Shown in pieces: positions 57,024 through 64,000 of a DNA stretch of 64,000 nucleotides. The notes under the pieces were generated by a model that was not told the DNA's origin, ran no database searches, and was given only the letters and a program-made list of their open reading frames with translations. Source of the stretch: Malus domestica (Eukaryota; Streptophyta; Magnoliopsida; Rosales; Rosaceae); contig NC_091669.1 of assembly GCF_042453785.1 (NCBI RefSeq), positions 14,243,001-14,307,000 on the forward strand, read 5' to 3'. Made by a program: the position numbers and the translations under genes. Positions within the stretch are counted from its first letter, which is position 1, and every line of letters starts with the position of its first letter.

Positions 57024-59963
57024 TTGTATGTGCCTTCATTTCCCTTCCAGCTTTTGTCCATAGGAAAACTCACAAACACACTAAATTGCCTTGCCATATT
57101 CTTTCCTCACAATGTTGTATTTCAGGATCGAGTCACCCAGAAGAAGATTGGTGAAGGGTTTCTATTGAATGGACTCTACTATCCATCAAAGAAGCTCAAG
57201 CCTTTTAAGCATCATTTTGCCAGCCTAAGTCTTCCTTAAGAGTACCAACTTTGGCACCTTCGATTAGCCCATCCCTCAAAACCTGTGATTAACAAACTAT
57301 TTCCAAAATTTTGTAAAGCCACACATGAATGTGAAGTCTGTCAAATGTCCAAAGCTACTAGGCTTCCTTTTGTTTCTTCCAAGTCTAGAACCAGTAAACT
57401 GTTTGAGGTTGTTCATTCAGATATTTGGGGTCCTTCTCGTGTAGAATCATTTGATGGATATAAATATTATGCCACCTTTATTGATGACTATTCTTGTTGC
57501 ACTTGGATTTACCTCTTGAAATTCAAAAGTGAATTCCTTGATGCTGTCAAAGACTTTCATCAATTAATCTTAAACCAATTCTCCTCTAAGTTAAACATTT
57601 TACAGTCGGATAATGGCACTGAGTATACATCCAACAATATGTCTAATTATTTGGGCAATCATGGGATTTTACATCAAACCAGCTGTGTTGGTACACCACA
57701 ATAGAATGGTGTAGCCGAGAGAAAAAACCTTGACTTATTAGAGAAATCCAGATCTCTTAGGCTTCAAATGCATATTCCTAGAAAGTTTTGGTCTCAGGCT
57801 CTCCTCACTGCAGCCTACATCATCAACAGGTTACCTACCCGTGTATTGAATTCAAAATCACTTGTTGAAGTAATAAAGGGAAGAACTATTGACATCTCAC
57901 ACCTGAGAACTTTTGGATGCACATGTTATGTCCATATTCAAGCTGCACATCGAGACAAGCTCGATCCCAGAGCTGTCAAGAGTGCCTTCATGGGATACTC
58001 GAGCACTAAAAAAGGATACAAATATTACAATCCTCTTAATGGAAAGATTGGTGTCTCAAGGGATGTTCGATTTGATGAGAATGCTTTATTCTTTCACAAA
58101 AATAGCAGTGAAGAACCTCAGGGGGAGAACCTACTGGACATTTTTCCTCTGCCCACTCCAGCAAATCTACATGAATTCAATGTTTATCTCGATCACCACT
58201 TAAAACAACATGATGATGAGGAAATATCTCCTGATCAAGGAAGCTCAGGCACTACTCATCAACCTGTCTTGGCACCACGAAGAAACCCTACTCGTGACAG
58301 GCATCCTCCTCTAAGGCTGCAAGAGTATGTTACGTACACGGCAAGACATCCCATCTCCAAAGCCTTAACCTATAAAAAACTGTCACCATCCCATGTAGCC
58401 TTTCTACATCAGCTGTCCACTAATGATGAACCAAGAAATGTTAATGAAGCTGCTCACATTCCAGTATGGCAGAAAGTTATGAAAGAAGAGCTTCAAGCAC
58501 TAAACAACAACCAAATATGGAGTGTGGTTGATCTTCCAAAAGGAAAAATGGCAGTAGGGAGTCGGTGGATATAGAAGACCAAGTTTCATTCAAATGGCAA
58601 TATTAAAAGACATAAGGCTCATTTAGTAGCCCGTGGCTTTACTCAAACTTATGGCATTGACTACAAGGAGACATTTGCTCCCGTAACCAAAATGAGTACT
58701 GTACGAGTGTTGTTATTTGTGGCAGTTAATCTCGATTGGTCCTTATTTCAAATGGATGTGAAGAATGCATTTCTTCATGGTGACCTCGAAGAGGAGGTGT
58801 ACATGAAGCTTCCTCCCGGACATCCACAAGAGCATGAAACTAACAAAGTTTGCAAGCTCCATAAGGCCATATATGGACTGAAGCAATCTCCCCGAGCCTG
58901 GTATTCGAAGTTAAGTTCAGTCCTTGAAGCTGCAGGATTCATAAGGAGCCATGCCGATTCCTCGTTATTTGTTCGTACTGGTATAAGTGGCAAACTAGTT
59001 GTTCTTATATATGTTGATGATCTTATTATAACAAGTGATAACATAGAAGAAATCGATGCCCTCAAATCCTCTCTTCATCAACAATTTGCCATTAAGGATT
59101 TGGGAATCTTAAAGTACTTTCTTGGCATTTAAATGGCCACTTCCTCCAAGGGTTTATTCTTAAATCAAAGGAGGTATGTTCTTGATCTATTGGATGAAGC
59201 TGGCATGTTGAATTGCAAGCCCGCTTCTACTCCTCTGGTGAGTAGACTTCAAGTAGATGCACCCAGTGAACCACTACCAATCCCTAGGGTTTATCAACGC
59301 GTGGTAGGAAAACTAATCTACCTCACTATCACCAGACCTGACATTGCTTATTCTGTAAGTTTTGTCAGTCAATTTATGCACTCTCCCTCGATGATTCACT
59401 TGGAGAGTGTCAAAAGGATACTCATATACTTGAAGGGATCCATTGGTAGAGGTTTACTCATGCAAAAACATGGTTCAAATCATATCATAGCATACACTGA
59501 TGCTGACTGGGTGGGTAATGCCCTCGATTGCAAGTCTACCACTGGTTTCTGTACTTTTGTTGGTGGCAATCTTGTGACATGGAAGAGTAAAAAACAAACC
59601 GTGGTTGCAAGATCAAGTGCTAAGGATGAATATAAAGCCATGGCAGCCACGACTTGTGAATTAATTTGGTTAAAAAGTCTCCTAAAGGATCTTGGCTGCG
59701 TCAACAAGGAACCTATGTCCTTGTTTTGTGACAACCAAGCTACCATGCATATAGCTTCAAATCCGGTATTCCACGAAAGAACAAAGCACATTGAAGTTGA
59801 TTGCTATTACATCCGAGCACAAGTCCAATCCAAAGTCATTAACACCGTGTACACTTGAAGTTATGATCAACTTGCTGACTTGTTTACAAAAGCTCTCGAC
59901 TCTACTCATTTCCAAAGATCGCTGAGCAAGTTGGGATCAATCAACCCCCTTGATCCAGCTTGA
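57024..59963 (+). pseudogene. Copia 2 pol: one frame, five nonsense codons
   Basis: From 57024 to the natural stop at 59961 the pol frame is continuous, but stop codons lie at 57237, 57702, 58572, 59130 and 59856. The domains are in order: pre-integrase zinc region, integrase core (VVHSDIWGP, QSDNGTEY, then VAERKN after a stop), RT with FQMDVKNAFLHGDL and LIYVDDLI (about 59008), and RNase H with AYTDADWVG and FCDNQATMHIASNPVF. No frameshift is seen within pol. The element can no longer make its own enzymes. Confidence 0.93.
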
Positions 59964-59970
59964 TGGGGAG

Positions 59971-60226
59971 TATTGAAACTGATGGGTGGCCATCACTTTG
60001 TGTTAAAGTGTTATTCCTTAATTTTAGGGTTTATGTCTTCTAGGAGATTTCTTGTAAGTTGTATCTAGGGCTAGCCTTTTTCTCTCTAGCTACTACTTTG
60101 TAGCTGTTTGCATTTGTTTATTGGGTAGGTTTTTCCTTCCTTGCTTCGTCTCCTTTTTATGAGACCTCTCCCTTGTAATTCTTTTTCATGAATACATACA
60201 CACTTTGTTGAACTTAAATCTCAACA
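59971..60226 (+). repeat. Copia 2 right LTR (256 bp)
   Basis: Same termini as the left LTR with a single 53-bp unit. Confidence 0.93.
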
Positions 60227-60231
60227 TAGAC

Positions 60232-60560
60232 AAATACCAGAAAATATTGTGATTGTTTGAGCTATCATACCACAAAATATCCAATTAAGAATTCATTGGA
60301 TTATGGAAATTTATCTCATCCTTATTCAACTTTTTTCTAAGAAAAGTCTGCAAAATCTCCGAACCTGAGGAAGCAAGGTTGCAAGATGTTTGGAGAGACG
60401 CAATGGAGGAGTTTCAAGCTCTTGAGGAGAATAAGACATAAACTATTGTGAAGTTAGAAGGGGAAAAAATACATGTTGGATCCATGTAAAAGAATTTACA
60501 AGGTTAAACTTGTGATGGGTTAATTGAAAGGTACCAAGAAAAACTAATTGCTAAAGGTTA
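60232..60560 (+). pseudogene. Older copia remnant, start of RT
   Basis: TKYPIKNSL near 60290, then after a frameshift WRDAMEEFQALEENKT and later GLIERYQEKLIAKGYT correspond to the beginning of a copia RT domain, with several stops. Copia 2 sits between this and 54990-55287, so it probably inserted into this older element. Confidence 0.7.
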
Positions 60561-60693
60561 TACTTGAACCTAACTAGTATATTTGTCTTGTGCAGTCAAA
60601 GTGAGTTGTTTCTTCTTTCTAAATCAAGTGTATGACTTAGTCGTGTGAGTAAATTCACGATTATCAACATTTGGTGAGCTCACTTTCCCTTGA

Positions 60694-60960
60694 TTGAGTA
60701 ATTCCCATGGTATATTCTTGTTCTCCTTGAGACCTTTGACTTGTCTTGCATTAGAAATTTTTATATATTTATGGAATTCTATTCTCCAACATGTCAATCA
60801 TGATTCTGGCTTCATGGGAATAAAGAAAGCATTTCGCGGTACTACCAAAAAGTCTCATGCTTACGTTACTGATATTGATGGTTTTATTATCTTGGACAAC
60901 GAAGACCCCCGTCGGATTCTCGAGGAGGCTATGGAAGATCCATATCAAAAGGGGCGTTGA
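60694..60960 (+). other. 88-codon ORF of unknown origin
   Basis: The second half (HDSGFMGIKKAFRGTTKKS, then AYVTDIDGFIILDNEDP, RRILEEAMEDP) has protein-like composition. The first half looks like intronic translation, and TTCTCCAACATGTCAATCATG may mark an exon border. I do not recognise the family. It may be an exon fragment of a host gene or of a transposon. Confidence 0.3.
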
Positions 60961-62239
60961 GGGGAAGTGAAAGGTGCAGTCGCATAAGCACCAAATTTGA
61001 AGGGGCCCTTAAATTTTTGTCATCTAACATCATGTAATAATGTTCTATATTCAAAAATTGATTTTGTTAGCACTTTAAAACCGCATTGTGCATTCCTTAT
61101 AAGAGTATTTTTTTTTCTTTGTAAATATAAAAAATTGGAGTACAATGATATATTTTGAGTGTCAATAATAACATCCTAAAAAATGATAGTTTCTTAATTT
61201 TATTATATAACAATGTTATATATTCAAGTGAAACTTTGAAGTTAGGGGTTTGAATTTTTTTTTTTCATGTTTGGTTGTTTAAGATAAAACTGCTTTTGAT
61301 TATTTAGTGAATGTTATGTTTATAGCTCCTTTTACTTATCATTAAGGACATTTGTAAACATGCAATCAGTGAGTATTAAAGTTTGTTTTTATTTTCTTTT
61401 TTTTGAAAAAACAATAGTATCTACACTAAGGGGGTGGGAGAGTAGGCTAAGCCTCAAAATTGGCTAACAATAATGTAGTTCAAATTCGCCTTTGGCGAGA
61501 ATTTAACCTAAGACCTCTCACTTACAAGTGAAGAGGAATACAACTAGATTGTAGTACTAAGTGTCTTTGTTTTGATTTAAGTGAATGTTTTTTAGTATCA
61601 ATACATTGTCACAATTTTTTAAAAACTTTAAACTATCTTAAGGGAGGCCTCCTTTACAAATTTAGCACAGGGGCCCTAAAATCTCAGAGATGACCCTGAT
61701 CCATATGGCTTTACATTGCCTAAATTTGAGCCAGGGTGGGTGATGCAATAAAAGTCTTGTTGAGTAGGGGCTTAGCCCGTGAAGGATGGCTCCTTTTGTT
61801 TTTTTGTTTTTTTTAGCCGCTTTCGGGATCTTTGACGGAAGGATAATGAATATAACGGGAGAAAACAAGACAGTTAACCAAGGGCTGCAAGCGCTGCTAA
61901 TGAGGCTACTAAGCTATTTCTTTGGAAAGCTCCTACTAATGTGGGAAATTCCCCAATAAGCTGAGAAATCAACAATTTATTGACAGTCGATGGCGCGGCG
62001 ATTTATTGATGGTCTATGACCTCGAAGAAGACGCTCAATACATAGTTGAAGAGTTCTCTTCCTCTTTGTCCACACAATTCAGAATCGATGTGTTTATTCT
62101 TGTCAATCGGAGAACCTAGTTATTTGCAAAACTCAATTCGTAATTTGATCGAATTATTCTAAAAGATGCTAAATTGGGGTTTATGACAGCCACTTAGGCA
62201 TACAACGGAGTAATTAACTGAAATTCTAATAGAAGTATG
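60961..62239. other. Gene-free DNA with one SINE
   Basis: GGGGCCC-type strings at 61010 and 61668 may be decayed transposon ends, but they could not be paired convincingly. No coding frame stands out. Confidence 0.45.
61397..61564 (-). mobile_element. SINE S1 copy, minus strand
   Basis: On the minus strand the head carries TAGTACTACAATCTAGTTG, then GTGAGAGGTCTTAGGTT, and the body matches the other copies. TTTGTTTTTATT (left) and TTTGTTTTGATTT (right) are an approximate target duplication. Confidence 0.8.
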
Positions 62240-62336
62240 AAATTGAAATGAAATAATAGTAAACGTATGAGATTGAAAATGTTTTAAAAATATTGTATAA
62301 GGTTGCATTTGACCATAAACTTAAGGAGGTAGAATG
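62240..62336. repeat. Truncated MULE terminal repeat
   Basis: This matches the right terminal repeat of the MULE at 9896-11361 (aatagtaaacgtatgagattg, gaaaatgttttaaa, ataaggttg, cataaactt). It stops exactly where the LTR element begins, before the expected TTTACCC end. Confidence 0.6.
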
Positions 62337-62627
62337 TGATAACAGTTCACAGAGAACCGAAGAAAAGCAAAACACTTAGAGAGAAAGAAAGAGAATTGCA
62401 AAGAGATGAGTTTCTGTATATTGCTCAAATGAATATTACAAGATTCTTACACACTTATATAGCACAGTGGCTACCTTATCTCTTAAGCTACTAGCACTAA
62501 CAGTTTTAACTAATCTTCCCACCAATTCTAACTAACTACCAAATATACCAACTACCTTACTTAACAGTTTGCCTTATCAGCACCATTTTACCTTTGGACC
62601 ATACTACCCTTCTTATACTAGTCAATA
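62337..62627 (-). repeat. LTR (3' in element orientation)
   Basis: On the plus strand it starts TGATAACAGTTCAC and ends CTAGTCAATA. Confidence 0.9.
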
Positions 62628-63002
62628 TCCCCCCGTAATCTTAACTTGGGTTACCAAGTTTAAGATTGTAACAAATTGATCTTTAGTTAAGATATCGGCA
62701 CATTGATTAGTGCCCTCCCTTGTAGCAGAAGGTGATCTCAATACGATACTAGCATGGCTTCCAAGCCTCGACACACTCCTTCCACCTTTAGGAGTAGTAA
62801 ACCCTGGACTTGAACCTCGGTAACTGGCATGAAGAGTTTCATCAATAGAAGATGAGGACTTGCCCATTGCATTTCTTACAAACTTCTAAGCAGCAGGGGA
62901 GAGTGTCCGCACACTTGGACTGGCACTGCCACCTCTAGAAGGCGACAGCAGAGGTGGCTTGTGAAACAATTTTGACCTTTCCCTCAATTTGCGTGTAGCT
63001 TC
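62628..63002 (-). pseudogene. ESS2/DGCR14-like C-terminal fragment fused to copia tail
   Basis: One minus-strand frame reads, from about 63002: EATRKLRERSKLFHKPPLL, RGGSASPSVRTLSPAA, a stop (TAG, probably from CAG), KFVRNAMGKSSSSIDETLHA, SYRGSSPGFTTPKGGRSVS. At about 62714 it passes directly into NQCADILTKDQFV, a copia RNase H-tail-like end, and stops at the purine tract. The LSPA..KFV....S..D..L.ASY..SP...TPK order resembles the C-terminal part of the splicing-associated protein ESS2 (DGCR14). That identity is from memory and needs a search. The fusion is in frame. The part after the stop opens with ATG at about 62867. Confidence 0.6.
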
Positions 63003-63054
63003 CCTTGACAGTAAGTGAGCCTTTTTCATTATTAACAGAAATCAAGAAACACAC

Positions 63055-63624
63055 CCCTCTTTGGCAATCGGCCTTCAATGAAGAAAGGGAACAAGAACTG
63101 CACTCCGGCAATCGGCCTTAATGGAGTTGCACACAATAACAACAAACAAAACTTTTCAAGAACGTTACTCCGGCTATCGGCCTTTAAGGAGTAACACACA
63201 ATATCTGAGACAGAACTTTTCAATCCGGCTATCGGCCTTATGGAGGAAACAAATTGCATTCAACACACTCTTGGCAATCGGCCTTTTTCGAGTGCACAAA
63301 TTTCAAATAACCAAGAAGTAATCAAGCAACAGAAAGGAATGGCTATCGGCCTTTGTATTCCTTCAACAATCTCGCAGAAAATGGCTATCGGCCTTAACAG
63401 AGAAACTTGCATACAAGAAACCATATCGAAGAAACAAATTTTCACTGCGGCATTTAAGCAAACAGATGGTGTGCACTGTGGAGTCAAAAAGAAAGAACAT
63501 GATACAAATGGAAATATGGACCTTTGAGCAGAAAAACCCCAAGAAACTTCAACCACCATCAAACTTCAACCGATCGCAAGAAGTCGCACAGCGGAATTGA
63601 GTCCAAGAATCGGCCTCGCTCTTG
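63055..63624. repeat. Array of GGC(A/T)ATCGGCCTT motifs in variable short stems
   Basis: The 13-mer GGCWATCGGCCTT occurs at 63063, 63107, 63172, 63227, 63273, 63341 and 63383, with a shortened AATCGGCCT at 63608. Around several copies the flanks are complementary but differ from copy to copy: GTTACTCC/GGAGTAAC (63164, 63188), AAGGAAT/ATTCCTT (63334, 63357), CACTC/GAGTG (63266, 63290), TGCACTCC/GGAGtTGCA (63099, 63123), CAAGA/TCTTG (63604, 63620). GGC and GCC within the motif can pair as well. The last stem overlaps the antisense primer site. Function unknown. Confidence 0.8.
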
Positions 63625-63630
63625 ATACCA

Positions 63631-63921
63631 TGATAACAGTTCACAGAGAACCGAAGAAAAGCAGAACACTTAGAGAGAAAGAAAGAGAATTGCAAAGAGA
63701 TGAGTTTCTGTATATTGCTCGAATGAATATTACAAGATTCTTACACACTTATATAGCACAGTGGCTGCCTTATCTCTTAAGCTACTAGCACTAACAGTTT
63801 TAACTAATCTTCCCACCAATTCTAACTAACTACCAAATATACCAACTGCCTTACTTAACAGTTTGCCATATCAGCACCATTTTACCTTTAGACCATACTA
63901 CCCTTCTTATACTAGTCAATA
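63631..63921 (-). repeat. LTR (5' in element orientation)
   Basis: It follows the antisense primer site directly and has the same termini as its partner. Confidence 0.9.
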
Positions 63922-64000
63922 TTGTTAACTACATTGTAATATTTGGGAATTGAAAGAAAATCAAGAAGAAAGATGAAGAGAAGAAAGATCAATACAGAGA

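Larger units (their letters stand above)
55288..60226 (+). mobile_element. Ty1/copia retrotransposon 2 (inactivated, 4.9 kb)
   Basis: LTRs 55288-55595 and 59971-60226 start TATTGAAACTG and end CTCAACA. The exact duplication TAGAC flanks it (55283-55287, 60227-60231). The primer site TGGTATCAGAGC is at 55596-55607, and the purine tract GATGGGGAG precedes the right LTR. Apart from a 53-bp tandem duplication in the left LTR, the LTRs differ at only about four or five positions, so insertion was recent. The terminal TA instead of TG is present in both LTRs. Confidence 0.95.
62337..63921 (-). mobile_element. Nonautonomous LTR retroelement with captured gene fragment
   Basis: Two 291-bp repeats (62337-62627 and 63631-63921) differ at about six positions. 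The antisense primer site GCTCTTGATACCA (63618-63630) adjoins the right repeat; the antisense purine tract CCCCCCGT adjoins the left one. Read on the minus strand the order is LTR, primer site, a 0.6-kb hairpin-motif region, an ESS2-like fragment, a short RNase H-like tail, purine tract, LTR. No gag, protease, integrase or RT is present, so it would need enzymes from another element. No 5-bp target duplication was found. The LTRs indicate a recent insertion. Confidence 0.88.

Noticed and set aside
61010..61690. GGGGCCC-containing ends as a transposon pair
   Set aside because: The two strings could not be aligned as inverted or direct terminal repeats with a target duplication.
63032..63562. 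ORFs with repeated RPIA-type peptides
   Set aside because: The peptide repeats are produced by the repeated GGCWATCGGCC DNA motif. Frames change between motif copies, and the stem-like flanks explain the pattern better than a protein repeat.

Overview
This window is plant nuclear DNA: AT-rich, introns with GT/AG borders, and densely filled with plant transposons. It is probably a eudicot, and Rosaceae (Maleae, apple or pear type) is my best guess. That guess rests on general resemblance of the proteins and of the Cassandra/TRIM/MITE set, not on any search.

Three host genes look intact, all on the plus strand. The first (30651-32840, two exons) is a group VII ERF transcription factor of the RAP2.12 type; it carries the MCGGAII N-terminus that makes these proteins oxygen-sensing N-degron substrates. 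The other two (40364-42969 and 46255-48959) are a tandem pair of five-exon GDSL esterase/lipases of the GLIP1/GLIP5 kind. They have identical intron positions and phases and intact Ser-Asp-His catalytic blocks.

Region by region. 0-6 kb: a nonautonomous hAT-like element with a second element nested in it, and the first of three copies of a short MITE. 6.5-20.5 kb: three diverged copies of one ~1 kb module, loaded with nested insertions: two long-TIR MULEs (one carrying a cyclin-U gene fragment), two Harbinger-type MITEs in opposite orientation, SINEs and an antisense copia gag remnant. 20.5-30 kb: AT-rich gene-free DNA with a Cassandra element (5S-like LTRs) inserted in a degenerate tandem repeat. 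30.6-32.9 kb: the ERF gene. 33-40 kb: MITEs, an antisense copia remnant and a solo LTR. 40-49 kb: the GDSL pair, separated by a complete 340-bp TRIM and a Helitron. 49-54.5 kb: a defective Ty1/copia element inside a MITE just 3' of the second GDSL gene, then a 554-bp near-perfect foldback element. 55.3-60.2 kb: a second, younger but inactivated copia element inside an older copia remnant. 62.3-63.9 kb: a young nonautonomous LTR element on the minus strand.

The last element is the most unusual feature. Its ~1 kb interior has no recognisable gag or pol apart from a short RNase H-like tail. That tail is fused in frame to what looks like the C-terminal coding part of a host ESS2/DGCR14-like gene. 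Upstream of it lies a series of eight near-identical GGC(A/T)ATCGGCC motifs, several enclosed by different short complementary arms (a hairpin array). I recognise no described system that this matches.

No rRNA or tRNA gene, CRISPR array or organellar segment was recognised. Boundaries were read by eye from terminal repeats and target-site duplications (TSDs).
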